The translations under genes were made by a program, and so were the position numbers. DNA of 64,000 bases from Candidatus Aramenus sulfurataquae (GTDB taxonomy: Archaea; Thermoproteota; Thermoprotei_A; Sulfolobales; Sulfolobaceae). Of the stretch, positions 37,712 to 49,558 are shown one piece after another (the first letter of the stretch is position 1; each line of letters opens with the position of its first letter). Location of the stretch: NCBI GenBank assembly GCA_000565255.1, contig ASRH01000004.1, positions 62,001-126,000 on the forward strand. The letters are read 5' to 3'. The notes under the pieces were generated by a model, which searched no databases, was not told where the DNA came from, and saw only the letters and a list, made by a program, of their open reading frames with translations.

Positions 37712-40700
37712 TTATCCGTCGTAAAGCCTCTTGGTAATAAATTCGACTTAAAAGCCATAGAAAGCGAGATAATCGAGTTTTGGGACAAAGAAAAGGTCTA
37801 CGAAAAGTTAAAGGAGGAAGTGTCTAAGAGGTCTAAGAAATTCCTATTCATAGACGGTCCGCCCTATCCATCAGCACCAGTACCGCACATAGGGACAATA
37901 TGGAATAAAGTGATAAAGGACTGCATACTGCGTTTTGAACGTCTTAACGGTTACAAGGTCTATGATCAACCAGGCTACGATACTCATGGGCTTCCCATAG
38001 AGGTTGCAGTGGAAAAACAGCTTGGGATAACCAAAAAACAGGAAATAATAGACAAGATAGGAGTAGGCAAGTTTGTCTCGTTATGTAAAGAATTTGCCCT
38101 CAAGAACGCGTCTTCAATGACTCAGAATTTCATTAACATAGGAGTCTTCATGGACTGGAAGAACCCGTATTACACCCTTGACAACAAGTACATAAGTAAC
38201 TCGTGGGCCCTCATAAAGAAGGCACATGAAAAGGGGTTGCTTGAAAAAGACGTGGAGGTTCTTCATTGGTGCCCAAGGTGTGAAACTACCCTGTCAGACT
38301 ACGAGGTCTCGGAGTACAGGGAGCTTGAAGACCCGTCAATTTACGTGAAATTCAAGGTAAAGAACGAGCCTAATAAGTACCTAGTGATTTGGACTACCAC
38401 CCCTTGGACCCTTCCATCTAACGTTTTTGTCATGATCAACAAGGACTACGACTACGCTGACGTGCAGGTAGGAAACGAGGTATACGTTATAGCAGAGAAA
38501 AGGGTAAAGGACGTAATGAAGGAGTCCGGAATAAAGGAATACAAGGTATTGAGGGTGTATAAGGGCTCCGAGCTCTTAGGTGTTCAATACGAGCATCCGC
38601 TAAAGGACTTAGTTAAAGCCCAGGCTAGTTTGGACAGCTACCACGTAGTCGTTGACGCAGGAGAGGTCGTGACGTTAGAGGAGGGAACGGGACTGGTTCA
38701 CTCCGCTCCAGGCCACGGTGACGTTGACTTTGAAATAGGGAAGAAATTGGGTATGCCAGTGGTAATGTTAGTGGATGACAGGGGGAACTTCACAGAGGAC
38801 GCAGGAAAATACAAGGGCAAATACGTCAGAGATGCCTCAGCCGAAATAGTCGAGGATCTCAAAAACAGGAAAGCTCTCTTGCATGCTAGCAAGATCGTTC
38901 ATAGATATCCCGTGTGCTGGAGGTGTAAGAGCCCCCTGATACTTAGGGCAATTCAACAGTGGTTCATTAGGGTTACTAAGCTGAAGACAGATTTGCTGAA
39001 GGAGATAGAGAGGGTCAATTGGGTTCCAGAGTGGGGGAAGACCAGGATAGGGAACATGGTAAAGGAGTTAAGGGACTGGGTAATAAGCAGGCAGAGGTTC
39101 TGGGGTAACCCACTGCCCATCTGGGTCTGCAGTAAGGGCCACGTCACGGTAGTGGGAAGCGTGGACGAACTTAGGAAGATAGCTTTGAATGAAGTCCCAG
39201 AAGACCTCCATAAACCTTGGATAGACGAGGTTAAAGTGAGGTGCGGCCAATGTGGAGAAGAGGCTATAAGGGTACCGGACGTAGCTGATGTCTGGTTCGA
39301 CAGCGGAGTTGCCTTCTTTGCTAGCCTAGGAGATGACTGGGAGAAGAAATGGGCAGAGTTATCTCCAGTAGATTTAGTCCTTGAGGGTCACGATCAGCTC
39401 AGGGGTTGGTTCTTTAGCTTGTTAAGGGCTGGCGTCATCTTAACTGGAAAGGCGCCGTATGAGTCAGTGCTGGTTCACGGCTTTATGCTGGACGAGCAAG
39501 GAAGGGAGATGCATAAAAGCTTAGGAAACTACGTTGAGCCCTCTGTTGTAATAGAGAAATATGGAAGGGATGTGCTGAGGCTCTGGCTTCTTAGGAATAC
39601 CACGTGGGAGGACGCTAAGTTCTCCTGGAAGTCGCTGGAACTGACCAAACGTGACCTACAGATCGCTTGGAACGTCTACGTTTTCGCTAGCATGTACATG
39701 AGCTTGGACAACTTTGACCCACAGAAGTACTCCTTTAGCGACGTTAGGAACGCCCTTAAGTCAGAGGACTTGTGGATACTCTCTAGGTTTAACAGGCTCT
39801 TAAGGGACGTTAAGGAATCGATGAAGAACTACAAGGTACACGAGCTTGCAAATAGGGTTATGCAATTCATAGTGGAGGACGTCAGTAGGTTCTACCTTAG
39901 GTTAGTAAGGAGCAGGGCTTGGGTAGAGGGTGACGACCCAAGCAAGATCGCCATGTATTACGTGCTCTATTACGTGCTCAAAAACTGGGCTATTCTAGCT
40001 TCTCCTGTCATTCCTTACACTGCTGAGAAGATATACAGGAGTTTTGTGGTAGGAGGAAAGCTCTCGGTGTCAACGGAGTTATTGCCAGAAGTGGATCCGA
40101 CTCTCATAAACGACGAGCTGGAGAAGGCTTTTGATTTAGTCAGGGAAATAAGCGAAGCTGGGTTAAACGCTAGGGCTAAGGCTGGGGTAAAGTTGAGGTG
40201 GCCTCTAAAACACGCCTACGTTTTCCTCAAGTCAAGAGATGATATCAATACCTTAAGCAAAGTTAAGGAAGTACTAAGGACTACTCTAAACGTAAAGAAC
40301 GTGGAGGTAATGGAGATCGATTCGTTGCACAAGTTCAGTAGAGTAGTTGCTGAACCCAACTCTGGGGCCATAGGGAAGGAGTTCAAACAACTGACACCTA
40401 AGATAGTATCTTACATTAATGAAAACAGAGAAGTTGTAGCTGAGGACGTCCTGGAGAAAGGATCTCATAGGGCGATAGTAGACGGGATTGAGACTGAGCT
40501 CAAGATAAGTCACGTCAATATAAAGGAAGAGACGGCAGAGGGGTATGCCATAGCTAGGTTCGACAGTGGAGCCATAGCAATAAGCAAGGAGCTAAGCAAG
40601 GAAGAGGAAGAGGAAGGGTTAGTAAGGGACATAATAAGGAGGATACAGTTCATGAGGAAACAGCTTAACTTGAACGTAGTAGACAACATAGTGGTCTCAA

Positions 40701-40864
40701 TTGTACCTCCTGAGGATAAAAAGGCGATAATAGAGAAGTGGAAGGATTACATAAAATCCGAGACTAGGGCTGTCGAGATAGTTATGGATAGTGCAGAAGG
40801 AGATTTGGTTAACGAGTGGGAGATAGAAGAGGACAAATACGTAATAGGAATTAAGAAAACGTAG
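37712..40864 (+). CDS. ileS: Isoleucyl-tRNA synthetase
   Basis: About 1050 residues. Class I HIGH motif is PHIGT; the KMSKS motif is MHKSLGN. The editing domain has [11 protein letters not shown] and [11 protein letters not shown], and a zinc-type CPRC/CWRC appears in the inserts. The family N-terminus ([14 protein letters not shown], then [15 protein letters not shown]) is encoded upstream of the first GTG (37820). No in-frame ATG/GTG/TTG exists between the stop at 37667 and 37820. A TTA codon at 37712 sits 7 nt after GAGGTG and is my provisional start. Single gene ahead of the SPOUT/L3 cluster. Confidence 0.95.
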   Translation, partial: LSVVKPLGNKFDLKAIESEIIEFWDKEKVYEKLKEEVSKRSKKFLFIDGPPYPSAPVPHIGTIWNKVIKDCILRFERLNGYKVYDQPGYDTHGLPIEVAVEKQLGITKKQEIIDKIGVGKFVSLCKEFALKNASSMTQNFINIGVFMDWKNPYYTLDNKYISNSWALIKKAHEKGLLEKDVEVLHWCPRCETTLSDYEVSEYRELEDPSIYVKFKVKNEPNKYLVIWTTTPWTLPSNVFVMINKDYDYADVQVGNEVYVIAEKRVKDVMKESGIKEYKVLRVYKGSELLGVQYEHPLKDLVKAQASLDSYHVVVDAGEVVTLEEGTGLVHSAPGHGDVDFEIGKKLGMPVVMLVDDRGNFTEDAGKYKGKYVRDASAEIVEDLKNRKALLHASKIVHRYPVCWRCKSPLILRAIQQWFIRVTKLKTDLLKEIERVNWVPEWGKTRIGNMVKELRDWVISRQRFWGNPLPIWVCSKGHVTVVGSVDELRKIALNEVPEDLHKPWIDEVKVRCGQCGEEAIRVPDVADVWFDSGVAFFASLGDDWEKKWAELSPVDLVLEGHDQLRGWFFSLLRAGVILTGKAPYESVLVHGFMLDEQGREMHKSLGNYVEPSVVIEKYGRDVLRLWLLRNTTWEDAKFSWKSLELTKRDLQIAWNVYVFASMYMSLDNFDPQKYSFSDVRNALKSEDLWILSRFNRLLRDVKESMKNYKVHELANRVMQFIVEDVSRFYLRLVRSRAWVEGDDPSKIAMYYVLYYVLKNWAILASPVIPYTAEKIYRSFVVGGKLSVSTELLPEVDPTLINDELEKAFDLVREISEAGLNARAKAGVKLRWPLKHAYVFLKSRDDINTLSKVKEVLRTTLNVKNVEVMEIDSLHKFSRVVAEPNSGAIGKEFKQLTPKIVSYINENREVVAEDVLEKGSHRAIVDGIETELKISHVNIKEETAEGYAIARFDSGAIAISKELSKEEEEEGLVRDIIRRIQFMRKQLNLNVVDNIVVSIVPPEDKKAIIEKWKDYIKSETRAVEIVMDSAEGDLVNEWEIEEDKYVIGIKKT

Positions 40865-40866
40865 CC

Positions 40867-41604
40867 ATGTTTGAGTTTCCGAGAAGGAAAGATCTCAACG
40901 TTGTACTTTTTTCCTCTACGCTGGGCATAGAGTCGTCGCTTGAAGAGATTACTCTCAAGCTATCTGAGATATTTAGGTATCTTCTTCTGGCCAGGGTATC
41001 GAACCTTCTCGTAGTGGATGATTCAAACGGGCTCTATAAGCTCATCAAGGAGATCCATAGGTACGCGTTAACTCCACCGTACCTAAAGAGGAAGATTCCG
41101 AAGAAAAGGGCATTAAGCAAAGTGGGATTACTGGCTCCAATGAACGTGTACTATCACGTAGTTCACAGATTTCCAGTAGAGGGAGAGGTGAGAATAGGCA
41201 AGAACGGTGATTTTGGCCTAAAGGAGCGTTTAGGAAAGGAGTTTGATACAGTATTGATAACTGATTCTACGAAAATGAAATACGTACCTTATCAACGCGT
41301 TTATTACGACGGATTTCAGCTAAGGAAGATAAAGCTCCCAGAAGTGGAAAAGATGAGCAACGTTATAGTAGGTAGCAGGAGCGGAAAGGATCCATTTCTG
41401 TACAGCGAAGAGATCAGAAAGCTTTACGAGACAGGTGGTCTAACGCTGATTCTAGGGCCACCTAAGGGAGAGCTGATCCGTAACTTGGGAGAAAAGTATA
41501 TCTCAAGGTCTTATAACTTTGTTCCTAGGCAAGGAGTATCGGATGTAAGAGTGGAGGAAGCATTAGCGTTTTCCTTAGCAGTTCTGAACTCTATTCTCAA
41601 ATAG
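40867..41604 (+). CDS. SPOUT-family RNA methyltransferase (COG2106)
   Basis: 245 residues of the alpha/beta-knot family conserved directly upstream of rpl3 in archaea: VVLFSSTLGIESSL, LKRKIPKKRALSKVGLLAP, VGSRSGKDPFL, LTLILGPPKGEL and the knot end YNFVPRQGVSDVRVEEALAFSLAVLN. A central OB-like insert (about 95-150). Eukaryotic relatives methylate uridine N3 in rRNA; the archaeal target is not shown. Confidence 0.85.
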   Translation: MFEFPRRKDLNVVLFSSTLGIESSLEEITLKLSEIFRYLLLARVSNLLVVDDSNGLYKLIKEIHRYALTPPYLKRKIPKKRALSKVGLLAPMNVYYHVVHRFPVEGEVRIGKNGDFGLKERLGKEFDTVLITDSTKMKYVPYQRVYYDGFQLRKIKLPEVEKMSNVIVGSRSGKDPFLYSEEIRKLYETGGLTLILGPPKGELIRNLGEKYISRSYNFVPRQGVSDVRVEEALAFSLAVLNSILK

Positions 41605-41607
41605 TTA

Positions 41608-41617
41608 CATTTATAAC
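41608..41617 (+). promoter_or_regulatory. TATA box of the ribosomal-protein cluster
   Basis: CATTTATAAC begins just after the SPOUT gene stop and 40-50 nt before the rpl3 TTG start. It probably drives the long L3-L15 operon. Confidence 0.5.
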
Positions 41618-41656
41618 CACTGGTAATCATGAGTTAGAGAGATTAGGGGATAGACG

Positions 41657-42679
41657 TTGGGACATCGTAAGCTTTCATCGCCTAGAAGAGGATCTTCGGG
41701 TTTAAGACCTAGAAAGAGGTCTAGTGAGCTCTTACCTACTCCTAGGTCTTGGCCCGAAGTGAAAACTAAATCGCCCACTCTTTTGGGTTTCATAGGCTAC
41801 AAAGCGGGAATGACTCACGCTTTTATAATCGACAACATCAAGGGATCTGAGAACTTTGGAAAAGAGGTGTTCACTCCCGTAACCGTAATAGAGACCCCAC
41901 CTATAGTGCCCATTGCAATAAGGGCCTATGCATTAGACTCCAAGGGAGAGCCCTCCACTTTGACTGAATACTGGGTAGCCCCTCCAGCAGACGTAAAGTT
42001 GGAGAGAAGGATAAAGTCCCTGAAGATTAACCCTGAGAAGCAGGGTCAATTCCTAGACAAGATAAAGAGCAACGCAAACAACATTCTCTATCTAAGAGTC
42101 ATAGCAGCAACCCAGCCAAAGTTGATCCCGTCCCTAGGTAAGAAAACTCCGGACATCGCTGAAATACAGATAGGAGGGGGAGATGTAAATGCCCAGCTAG
42201 ATTATGCTTTAAATCTCTTGGGCAAGCCTTTAGCAGTTAACTCGGTTTTCAAAGAAGGTCAGCTTATAGACATAATAGGAGTAACAAAGGGAAAGGGATT
42301 CCAAGGCGTAATCAAGAGGTATAGCGTTCAAGAGTTACCTAAATGGCACAAGCACAGGAAGGGCAGTAGGAAGGTTGGAACAAAAGGTCCCTCTTTGGGC
42401 ACCCCAAGCTACGTCCCTCAACCAGGACAGATGGGCTATCATCGCAGGACTGAGTACAACAAGCTTATCCTAAAGATTGGGACAAACCCAGACGAGATCA
42501 ACCCCAAGGGAGGGTTTGTGAGGTACGGCCTAGTGAGGAACGCTTATCTTTTGATTCAAGGCTCTACTATCGGCGTAAGGAAGAGACCCCTATTCTTGCG
42601 TTATCCAATAAGGCCTTACACGTTAAACCCAATTACTCAAGCTATCACGTATATAGACCTAAATAGCAAGCAAGGGTGA
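41657..42679 (+). CDS. rpl3: 50S ribosomal protein L3
   Basis: 340 residues, uL3: basic start [74 protein letters not shown]. First gene of the S10/spc-type cluster; TTG start. Confidence 0.97.
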   Translation: MGHRKLSSPRRGSSGLRPRKRSSELLPTPRSWPEVKTKSPTLLGFIGYKAGMTHAFIIDNIKGSENFGKEVFTPVTVIETPPIVPIAIRAYALDSKGEPSTLTEYWVAPPADVKLERRIKSLKINPEKQGQFLDKIKSNANNILYLRVIAATQPKLIPSLGKKTPDIAEIQIGGGDVNAQLDYALNLLGKPLAVNSVFKEGQLIDIIGVTKGKGFQGVIKRYSVQELPKWHKHRKGSRKVGTKGPSLGTPSYVPQPGQMGYHRRTEYNKLILKIGTNPDEINPKGGFVRYGLVRNAYLLIQGSTIGVRKRPLFLRYPIRPYTLNPITQAITYIDLNSKQG

Positions 42680-42686
42680 AAAGGTT

Positions 42687-43478
42687 ATGTACTACGAGGT
42701 TCAGTTAAAAAAGACGAACGTTCTTGATCTCAACGGGAACAAGATAAAGGAAATCGAGCTTCCAGTGATTTTTAGCTACCCTGTAAGAAAGGACTTGATA
42801 AGGAGGGCATTTCACGCGGAGTTCACAGCATCTCTTCAGCCAAAAGGAAGGGATCCAATGGCAGGTAAAAGGACGACTGCCTACAGCTTCGGAATTAATC
42901 TAGGACTAGCGAGGGTTCCGAGGATTAGGACATCAGGGGAAGCAGCTCTTGCCCCTAATACTGTAGGTGGCAGGGCAACTTTTCCACCAACTACTATGGA
43001 GAAGATAGTAGAGAGAATAAACGAGAAGGAGAAGAAGCTAGCCGTAATAAGCGCCCTTTCAGCTACCGCAGATAAGTATTTTGTCGCACTCAGGGGTCAT
43101 AGGGCTACATTCGATGTTTTACCAATTGTTGTCTCTGACGATTTTGCTAACTTAGGTAAGGCGAAAGACGTTCTTGAAGCTCTCGAGAGGCTGAAGGTAT
43201 CAGAGGAGTTGGAAAGGGTAAGGAACGGCATAAGGATAAGGGCAGGAAAGGGCAAGATGAGGGGTAGGAAGTATAAGGTTCCCGTAGGACCTCTAATAGT
43301 GGCCCACGACGTTAAGAAATTATTGCCTGCGGCCAGGAACATTCCTGGAGTTGACGTAATTGACCCTATGTTAGTAAGCGTAATTCACCTTGCGCCAGGA
43401 GGACATCCAGGAAGGTTAACTGTATTCACTGAAAGTTCCATAGGTGTCCTCAACAAGAGATTAGGTGGTGTGTTATGA
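42687..43478 (+). CDS. rpl4: 50S ribosomal protein L4
   Basis: 263 residues, uL4 of archaeal length: [20 protein letters not shown], a long loop [24 protein letters not shown], and [19 protein letters not shown]. The last 4 nt overlap rpl23. Confidence 0.97.
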   Translation: MYYEVQLKKTNVLDLNGNKIKEIELPVIFSYPVRKDLIRRAFHAEFTASLQPKGRDPMAGKRTTAYSFGINLGLARVPRIRTSGEAALAPNTVGGRATFPPTTMEKIVERINEKEKKLAVISALSATADKYFVALRGHRATFDVLPIVVSDDFANLGKAKDVLEALERLKVSEELERVRNGIRIRAGKGKMRGRKYKVPVGPLIVAHDVKKLLPAARNIPGVDVIDPMLVSVIHLAPGGHPGRLTVFTESSIGVLNKRLGGVL

Positions 43479-43726
43479 CGGTAATAATTCAACCTCTAGC
43501 TACCGAAAAAAGCACGAGGCTAATTGACTCGACTAACACGATAGTCCTAATAGTGGACAAAAAAGCGACAAAGCCTCAAATTAAGTCGGAAGTTGAAAAG
43601 ACGTTTGGGGTAAAAGTGGAAAAGGTAAACGTTGTAATTACACCTACCGGTGAGAAGAAGGCATATGTAAAGTTAAAGCCGGAGTTCAAGGCCACTGATG
43701 TGGCCCATAAACTAGGCATATTATGA
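43475..43726 (+). CDS. rpl23: 50S ribosomal protein L23
   Basis: 83 residues, uL23: [46 protein letters not shown]. Lies at the peptide exit tunnel and binds SRP and the translocon. ATG within the end of rpl4. Confidence 0.96.
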   Translation: MTVIIQPLATEKSTRLIDSTNTIVLIVDKKATKPQIKSEVEKTFGVKVEKVNVVITPTGEKKAYVKLKPEFKATDVAHKLGIL

Positions 43727-43738
43727 AGGTGATTTGAG

Positions 43739-44458
43739 ATGGGCAAAAAGTTAATGCAGCAGAGAGCAGGAAGGGGAAATATAAACTTTAGAAACCCTGG
43801 ATGGTTAAGGATCGGTAAGGTAAGGTATCCAAGTAACTTAACTTCCCATCACATAGGGAAAGTTTTGGACATACTCCACAACCCTGGTATGTTGGCTCCA
43901 GTGGCTAAGATAAAGATGGACGACGGAACTACTTTCTATACTCAAGCAGTACAAGGCCTAGCAATAAATCAGAAAATAGAAATTGGTGCAGGCTCTCCAC
44001 CGGTTATGGGTAACATAGTGGAAGTAGGTTCACTAACGGAGGGTACAATTATTTCCAACGTCGAGAAATATAGAGGAGATGGAGGGCGCTATGCCAGGTC
44101 TGCTGGTAGTTATGCAATAGTTATAGGAAAAAGTGGAGATAAAGTCCTAATAAGACTCCCGTCAGGTAAAATAGAGGAGGTCATGCCTAACGCTCTAGCA
44201 ACTATAGGGACAGTTGCAGGAGGAGGAGTTACGGATAAACCGTTGCTCAAGGCTGGAAACAACTACTGGAAATACAAAGTTAAGGCAAAGAAGTGGCCCG
44301 TGGTTAGAGGAGTTGCGATGAACGTCGTTGATCATCCACATGGTGGAGGACTTCACCAGAGCGTAAGCAGGTCCAGTACAGTGTCTAGGAACGCGCCTCC
44401 TGGTAGAAAAGTAGGTCACATAGCTGCTAGAAGGACCGGGAGAAGGGAGAGGAAGTGA
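43739..44458 (+). CDS. rpl2: 50S ribosomal protein L2
   Basis: 239 residues, uL2: [34 protein letters not shown], and the catalytic-centre [26 protein letters not shown], which contains the conserved His. Needed for peptidyl transfer and subunit joining. Confidence 0.98.
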   Translation: MGKKLMQQRAGRGNINFRNPGWLRIGKVRYPSNLTSHHIGKVLDILHNPGMLAPVAKIKMDDGTTFYTQAVQGLAINQKIEIGAGSPPVMGNIVEVGSLTEGTIISNVEKYRGDGGRYARSAGSYAIVIGKSGDKVLIRLPSGKIEEVMPNALATIGTVAGGGVTDKPLLKAGNNYWKYKVKAKKWPVVRGVAMNVVDHPHGGGLHQSVSRSSTVSRNAPPGRKVGHIAARRTGRRERK

Positions 44459-44490
44459 AATTTATAAGGCAATTGGGGGATTGAGATTTA

Positions 44491-44913
44491 ATGTCAGTTG
44501 AGATTCCTCCGGAATGGAAGAAGTTCATGTACAGGGGAAAGACTCTAGAGGAGCTTATGCAGATGCCGATGGACGAATTTGTTAAGCTATTACCCTCTAG
44601 GCAGAGGAGGTCTTTGACCAGAGGGTTTACTAATGCACAACGTAGATTACTGGAGAAGATAAGGAAAATGAGGAGGCAGGGTCTATTTGATAAGACTATA
44701 AAGACCCATGTGAGGGACATGGTGATACTGCCAGAGATGGTTGGGTTCAAGTTTGGCGTTTACAACGGTAAGGAATTCGTAGAAGTCCAAATAGTTCCAG
44801 AGATGATAGGACATTATCTGGGCGAGATATCTGTAACTACAAAGAAGGTAGAGCATGGTGAGCCTGGGCTCAAGGCCACTAGGTCGAGCCTCTTCCTGGC
44901 CATGAAGGGATGA
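44491..44913 (+). CDS. rps19: 30S ribosomal protein S19
   Basis: 140 residues, uS19: [73 protein letters not shown]. Located in the 30S head. A 32-nt gap separates it from rpl2. Confidence 0.97.
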   Translation: MSVEIPPEWKKFMYRGKTLEELMQMPMDEFVKLLPSRQRRSLTRGFTNAQRRLLEKIRKMRRQGLFDKTIKTHVRDMVILPEMVGFKFGVYNGKEFVEVQIVPEMIGHYLGEISVTTKKVEHGEPGLKATRSSLFLAMKG

Positions 44914-44916
44914 GCT

Positions 44917-45387
44917 ATGGGATCTTGGAGATATCCTTTACTCAAGATTGACGATACCAAACTTGGTAAAGCTGTGAGCAGGAACGTTCACGCGTCTATA
45001 AAGGATTTGTACAACGTCTGCAGGGCAGTAAGGGGCAAGAACCTACAAGAGGCGAAGAAGTTCCTAGAGAACGTCATAAACATGAAGGAACCAGTTCCTT
45101 TCTGGAGGTACCAGTCAGGAGCCTCTCATAAGCCTAGTCTTGAGACCAAGTGGAAGATCAAAAGCGGAAGGTATCCAGTGAAGGCAGCCAAGATTGTTCT
45201 TAAGGCACTTGAGAACGCTGAAGCCAATGCAGTAGCCAAAGGGTTAGATCCGGACAACCTTAAAGTAATTCACATTGCCGCACATAAGGGCATAACGCTA
45301 AAGAGGTTCATACCTAGGGCGTTCGGAAGGGCCACCGCTAAGTACAAGAGAACTTCAAACATCGAAGTGATAGTGGGTGAGGTCTGA
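44917..45387 (+). CDS. rpl22: 50S ribosomal protein L22
   Basis: 156 residues, uL22: [36 protein letters not shown] and the tunnel loop [27 protein letters not shown]. Lines the exit tunnel. Confidence 0.97.
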   Translation: MGSWRYPLLKIDDTKLGKAVSRNVHASIKDLYNVCRAVRGKNLQEAKKFLENVINMKEPVPFWRYQSGASHKPSLETKWKIKSGRYPVKAAKIVLKALENAEANAVAKGLDPDNLKVIHIAAHKGITLKRFIPRAFGRATAKYKRTSNIEVIVGEV

Positions 45388-45393
45388 AGAGTC

Positions 45394-46092
45394 ATGGTGA
45401 ACGTAAAGAAGTATTTCCTTCAAAAGTCTATGATAAGAGTGATGGTAGACGAATACCTAGCAAAGCAGTTCTACAACGCAGAGTATGCGGGAACTGATAT
45501 TATAAAGACCCCGATAGGAACTAGAGTCATAATATACGCTGGAAGGCCAGCTATGATAATAGGCAAGGGAGGAAGGACCATAAAGCAGTTAGCACTTGTT
45601 TTGGAGAAGTACTTTAACCTAGAAAATCCGCAGATAACTGTAACTAATGTTGAAAACCCTGAGCTTAACGCGAGAGTGATGGCATTTAGGTTAGCCGTTG
45701 CTTTAGAGAAAGGTTACCATTTCAGGAGGGCAGCATTTATCACGATAAGGAGAATTATGAATGCTGGCGCTTTAGGAGCTGAAGTAATAGTTAGCGGTAA
45801 GATAACTTCTGAAAGGGCTAAGTACGAAAAGTTAAAGGAGGGCACGGTGTATAAGGCTGGAAATAGCCTGGAGCAAATAGTAGATCGCGCAATTGCCATT
45901 GCCTCGCTCAAGATGGGTATCTATGGAGTAGAGGTTGTCATAGCCAAGCCAATGAGGCCAGTGGATAAGATAACCTTCAGGGAGGCTCCAAAGGCCCCTG
46001 AGGGCGGAGTCACGGTAACAAATGTCAGGTTTATAGAGGAGTCCGGGAACGTTAAACAGGAGGGTGACCAGGATGCCTCACAAGCGCAATGA
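45394..46092 (+). CDS. rps3: 30S ribosomal protein S3
   Basis: 232 residues, uS3: KH domain [17 protein letters not shown] and C-terminal [26 protein letters not shown]. The end, after KPMRPVDKI, is a variable acidic tail ([13 protein letters not shown]). Overlaps rpl29 by up to 29 nt. Confidence 0.96.
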   Translation: MVNVKKYFLQKSMIRVMVDEYLAKQFYNAEYAGTDIIKTPIGTRVIIYAGRPAMIIGKGGRTIKQLALVLEKYFNLENPQITVTNVENPELNARVMAFRLAVALEKGYHFRRAAFITIRRIMNAGALGAEVIVSGKITSERAKYEKLKEGTVYKAGNSLEQIVDRAIAIASLKMGIYGVEVVIAKPMRPVDKITFREAPKAPEGGVTVTNVRFIEESGNVKQEGDQDASQAQ

Positions 46093-46309
46093 GTTCTTAA
46101 AGAACATCAAAAACCTTGATATAGCTGAACTGCAGAAGAGGCTCCAAGATATGGAGATGGATCTTGTCAAACTAAGGGCTGAGTCTAGGGTTGGGACAAT
46201 CAAGGACACAGCGGCAATAAGAAATACAAGGAAAAATATAGCAAGAATCTTAACAGTTCTTTCGGAAAAAAGGAAGGCGTCAAATGCGCAAAAACCTTCT
46301 CAAAAATAA
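46073..46309 (+). CDS. rpl29: 50S ribosomal protein L29
   Basis: 78 residues, uL29: two helices, [27 protein letters not shown] and [22 protein letters not shown] 46073 is chosen; GTG 46064 would add three codons. Overlaps rnp1 by 26 nt. Confidence 0.94.
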   Translation: MPHKRNEFLKNIKNLDIAELQKRLQDMEMDLVKLRAESRVGTIKDTAAIRNTRKNIARILTVLSEKRKASNAQKPSQK

Positions 46310-46547
46310 AGCAGATTTTATAGGTTTTTCGCTTAAGATTTTAGGCAATTCTGATTCTAACTTGATAGGCATTAGGGGTCAAGTGATATTCGAAACCAAG
46401 AACACTTTTCTTGTTTATATGGGAGGAAGAGTTAAGAGGATAGTAAAGGCCAACGGTTTTTATGAGTTAGATTTTAAAAGATCTCATATTACTATTTGTG
46501 GTTACAAGTTGGTAGATAGACCAGCCAAGAGGGTAAGTAGAGGGTGA
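46284..46547 (+). CDS. rnp1: RNase P protein subunit Rpp29 (Pop4/Rnp1)
   Basis: 87 residues with the Sm-like Rpp29 core: LIGIRGQVIFETKNTFLVYMGGRVKRIVKANGFYELDF. Its place between rpl29 and rps17 is the conserved archaeal site of this gene. With Rpp30 and Pop5, three RNase P proteins are encoded in this window. Confidence 0.94.
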   Translation: MRKNLLKNKADFIGFSLKILGNSDSNLIGIRGQVIFETKNTFLVYMGGRVKRIVKANGFYELDFKRSHITICGYKLVDRPAKRVSRG

Positions 46548-46552
46548 ATTGG

Positions 46553-46888
46553 ATGAGTCAAGCGAAAAGTGTAGGAATACCTAGTGTTAATCCACCTTCA
46601 ACTACATGCGATGATAAGAATTGTCCCTATCACGGCTCCTTGAGAGTTAGGGGTATGGTTTTTGAAGGAGTGCTGTTGAAGCTTAGGGCAAATAAGACTG
46701 GTGTATTCGAGAGGGATTACGTAATATACAACTCCAAGTATAAGAGGTACGAAAGAAGAAAGAGCAAGATCCACGTACATGTCCCTCCTTGTGTGAACGT
46801 TAAAGAAGGGGATAAAGTTATTATTGGTGAATGCAGACCAGTTGCAAAGTCCGTCGCGTTTGTGGTACTAGGTAAGGTAGGTGGGTAA
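46553..46888 (+). CDS. rps17: 30S ribosomal protein S17
   Basis: 111 residues, uS17: an N-terminal [10 protein letters not shown] extension typical of archaea, then [54 protein letters not shown] 46553 chosen; the GTG at 46544 overlapping the rnp1 stop is the alternative. Confidence 0.95.
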   Translation: MSQAKSVGIPSVNPPSTTCDDKNCPYHGSLRVRGMVFEGVLLKLRANKTGVFERDYVIYNSKYKRYERRKSKIHVHVPPCVNVKEGDKVIIGECRPVAKSVAFVVLGKVGG

Positions 46889-46890
46889 TC

Positions 46891-47307
46891 ATGCCGGAAA
46901 AGCTTCAAATGTTAGGTTCAAGAAAAGCGAGAACACCGGGTATACAAAACTACACTAGGGTAGTGGTTTCCGACAACAGCGGAGGTAAGGAGGCAGTTAT
47001 AATAGGAGTTTACGGTTATAGAGGTGTGCTCAGGAGGGTGCCCTTTGCTAACGTTGGCGATTTAGTAATGGTTTCAGTGAGGAAGGGTACTCCTGAGGTA
47101 AGGAAACAGAAGTTCAAGGCAGTTGTAATAAGGCAGAGGATGCCTTTTAGGAGGCCAGATGGTACGTGGATAGCTTTTGAAGACAACGCAGTAGTAATAG
47201 TAAACCCTGACGGTACCCCTAAGGGTACAGAAGTTAGGGGACCCGTGGCTAGGGAAGCTGCAGAGAGATGGCCTAAGGTAGCTAGCCTAGCTACTTTAGT
47301 CATCTAA
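46891..47307 (+). CDS. rpl14: 50S ribosomal protein L14
   Basis: 138 residues, uL14: [45 protein letters not shown] and [38 protein letters not shown]. Sits at the subunit interface. Confidence 0.97.
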   Translation: MPEKLQMLGSRKARTPGIQNYTRVVVSDNSGGKEAVIIGVYGYRGVLRRVPFANVGDLVMVSVRKGTPEVRKQKFKAVVIRQRMPFRRPDGTWIAFEDNAVVIVNPDGTPKGTEVRGPVAREAAERWPKVASLATLVI

Positions 47308-47317
47308 GGTGAGGGAA

Positions 47318-47695
47318 ATGGTCTCGTCTAAGCCCACAAAACAAAGGAAATTTATCTATAATACGCCTAATCACCTTAGAAAGCTAAAGCTTGTAGCACC
47401 TCTTTCCAAGGATTTGGTGAAAGAAGTAGGAGTAAAGAGGCTCCCAGTTAGGAAGGGCGATACTGTAAAGGTTACGAGAGGAGACCACGTGGGGTTTGAG
47501 GGGAAGGTTGCTGGAGTAGATACAAAATCTGGCAGGATAGCTATAGAAGGCCTTACTAGGAAAAAAGCAGATGGAAGTCCAATATACGTATGGATACACG
47601 CCTCAAAGGTTCAGATTACTAAGCTCGACTTGTCAGATCCTAAGAGAAAGGAAATGATAGAGAGAAAGTCAAAGGCAAAGGCTCAAGGTGAGTGA
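47318..47695 (+). CDS. rpl24: 50S ribosomal protein L24
   Basis: 125 residues, uL24: KLVAPLSKDLVKEVGVKRLPVRKGDTVKVTRGDHVGFEGKVAGVD (KOW motif). ATG 47318 gives the family N-terminus. Overlaps rps4e by about 4 nt if the upstream start of that gene is used. Confidence 0.95.
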   Translation: MVSSKPTKQRKFIYNTPNHLRKLKLVAPLSKDLVKEVGVKRLPVRKGDTVKVTRGDHVGFEGKVAGVDTKSGRIAIEGLTRKKADGSPIYVWIHASKVQITKLDLSDPKRKEMIERKSKAKAQGE

Positions 47696-47697
47696 AA

Positions 47698-48423
47698 ATG
47701 GTTCACGTAACTAGGTATTCGGCCCCTTGGTTCTTAAGGATAAGCAAGAAGGAGTACAAGTGGACTGTAAGGGTATCTCCAGGCCCGCATAGTTTACAAG
47801 CCAGTATACCCCTTAGTCTATTCTTGAGGGATTATCTTAAAGTCGCCATTAACCTTAGGGAGGCTAAGAACATAATTTCTGCGGGGAAGGTACTTGTTGA
47901 CGGAAGAGTAAGAAGGGATTACAGATACCCGGTTGGGCTCATGGACGTAGTTTCAATACCTTCCGCCGACCTTTACTTCAGGATCGTGCCAGACAACGCC
48001 AGATACATGAGAGCTGTGCAGATACAGAAGGAGGAGGCGGGCTTTAAGTTAGCTAGGGTTCTAGATAAGAGAATAGTAAAGGGCGGAAACATTCAGCTCA
48101 ATTTGGACGGAGGGCGCAATATACAACTGGCTAAGGACAAAGCCTCAGAGTATAAGTTCCCCACCCTTATTACGCTTAAGATAGCCATTCCGAATCAAGA
48201 AGTCCTAGGATATTACGAAGTTAAGGAGGGTAACTACGCCGTCATAATAGGCGGTAAGAACGTGGGAAGGCACGGCACTATAGCGAAGATACAGAAAGCA
48301 ACTTATAAGACGAGAAGGTATAGTATAGTCACTATTCAGACAAAGGACGGTAATACGTACGAAACCAACTTGGAGAACATTATGGTTATAGGGAATGAGC
48401 AGCCAGAGATAAAGGTGGACTAA
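47698..48423 (+). CDS. rps4e: 30S ribosomal protein S4e
   Basis: 241 residues, eS4: [10 protein letters not shown]-like N-terminus ([21 protein letters not shown]), an S4-type RNA-binding segment ([32 protein letters not shown]) and a C-terminal KOW ([19 protein letters not shown]). ATG 47698 is favoured over 47692. Confidence 0.96.
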   Translation: MVHVTRYSAPWFLRISKKEYKWTVRVSPGPHSLQASIPLSLFLRDYLKVAINLREAKNIISAGKVLVDGRVRRDYRYPVGLMDVVSIPSADLYFRIVPDNARYMRAVQIQKEEAGFKLARVLDKRIVKGGNIQLNLDGGRNIQLAKDKASEYKFPTLITLKIAIPNQEVLGYYEVKEGNYAVIIGGKNVGRHGTIAKIQKATYKTRRYSIVTIQTKDGNTYETNLENIMVIGNEQPEIKVD

Positions 48424-48424
48424 A

Positions 48425-48955
48425 ATGGCAGAGCAGGTTCAAGTTACTAAAAATCCCATGCAAAGTGTCAAGTTGGCTAAGGTCACTGTAAACATTGGAT
48501 TAGGCGAGTCTGGTGAAAGGCTGGAGAAAGCTTACAGGTTGTTAGAAGAGCTTACTGGAGCTAAGCCTGTTTATACAAAGGCTAAAAAATCAATCAAGGA
48601 GTTCAACGTAAGGAAGGGACAACCGATAGGCGTGATGGTAACATTGAGAGGAGAGAACGCCAAAGAGTTCTTGAAAAAGGTCCTATCCGCAGTCAATTTT
48701 AGGCTAAAGGCGTCGAGTTTCGATAACGCAGGTAACGTTAGCTTTGGCATAGCAGAGCACGTAGTTATTCCGGGGACTAGGTACGATCCTGAGGTAGGGA
48801 TATTCGGAATGGACATAGCGATAACCCTTGAGAAGCCAGGCTATAGGGTTCAGAGGAGGAAGAGGAAGAAGAGTAAGATAGGCCCAAAGCAGAGGGTTAA
48901 CAAAGAGGAAGCAATGAACTTTTTAAGGGAAACTTTTGGTGTTACCATTATATGA
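48425..48955 (+). CDS. rpl5: 50S ribosomal protein L5
   Basis: 176 residues, uL5: [80 protein letters not shown]. Binds 5S rRNA. Begins 1 nt after the rps4e stop. Confidence 0.97.
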   Translation: MAEQVQVTKNPMQSVKLAKVTVNIGLGESGERLEKAYRLLEELTGAKPVYTKAKKSIKEFNVRKGQPIGVMVTLRGENAKEFLKKVLSAVNFRLKASSFDNAGNVSFGIAEHVVIPGTRYDPEVGIFGMDIAITLEKPGYRVQRRKRKKSKIGPKQRVNKEEAMNFLRETFGVTII

Positions 48956-48968
48956 ATTGGTGAGGAGA

Positions 48969-49133
48969 ATGGGCAAGTACAAGCCACCGGCTGAGAGGAG
49001 GCATGGAAAAGGGGTTCAGGAATGCAGGAGATGTGGGAGTAGAGATTCCGTGATCCAGAAATACGGTATTTACTTGTGCAGGCAATGCTTTAGGGAAGTC
49101 GCATACCCTATGGGCTTTAAGAGGTTGAGGTGA
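48969..49133 (+). CDS. rps14: 30S ribosomal protein S14 (zinc type)
   Basis: 54 residues, uS14: PAERRHGKGVQECRRCGS and YGIYLCRQCFREVA form the CxxC...CxxC zinc site. ATG 48969 with GGTGAGGAG upstream decides the start; the longer frame lies inside rpl5. Confidence 0.96.
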   Translation: MGKYKPPAERRHGKGVQECRRCGSRDSVIQKYGIYLCRQCFREVAYPMGFKRLR

Positions 49134-49139
49134 TCGTCC

Positions 49140-49541
49140 GTGACAAATCTAAATAGTTTAGCCAACGCCTTAGTCAGCATAAATAACAACGAAGTAAGGA
49201 GGAATAAGCAGGCTATCATAATGCCTGCATCAAAGCTGATAGTTAACGTACTTAGAGTGATGCAAAAGGAGGGTTACGTGGGGGAGTTCGAATATATAGA
49301 TGATGGAAGGTGGGGAAAGGTTACAGTTCAGTTGTTGGGCAGAATCAACAAATGCGGTCCTATAACTCCTAGGTTCTCCCTGACTTATAGGGATATGATA
49401 AACCTTCCGGATTACATTAGGAGATATCTGCCGTCAAAGGAAATAGGCATAATCATTGTCTCCACATCAAAGGGAGTAATGTCGCATAAGGAAGCGGCAA
49501 GGCAGAGGGTAGGAGGAATAGCCCTCGGTTACGTCTACTAA
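49140..49541 (+). CDS. rps8: 30S ribosomal protein S8
   Basis: 133 residues, uS8: [80 protein letters not shown] start, 6 nt after rps14. Confidence 0.97.
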   Translation: MTNLNSLANALVSINNNEVRRNKQAIIMPASKLIVNVLRVMQKEGYVGEFEYIDDGRWGKVTVQLLGRINKCGPITPRFSLTYRDMINLPDYIRRYLPSKEIGIIIVSTSKGVMSHKEAARQRVGGIALGYVY

Positions 49542-49558
49542 AAGGGGTGTTATTTCAC

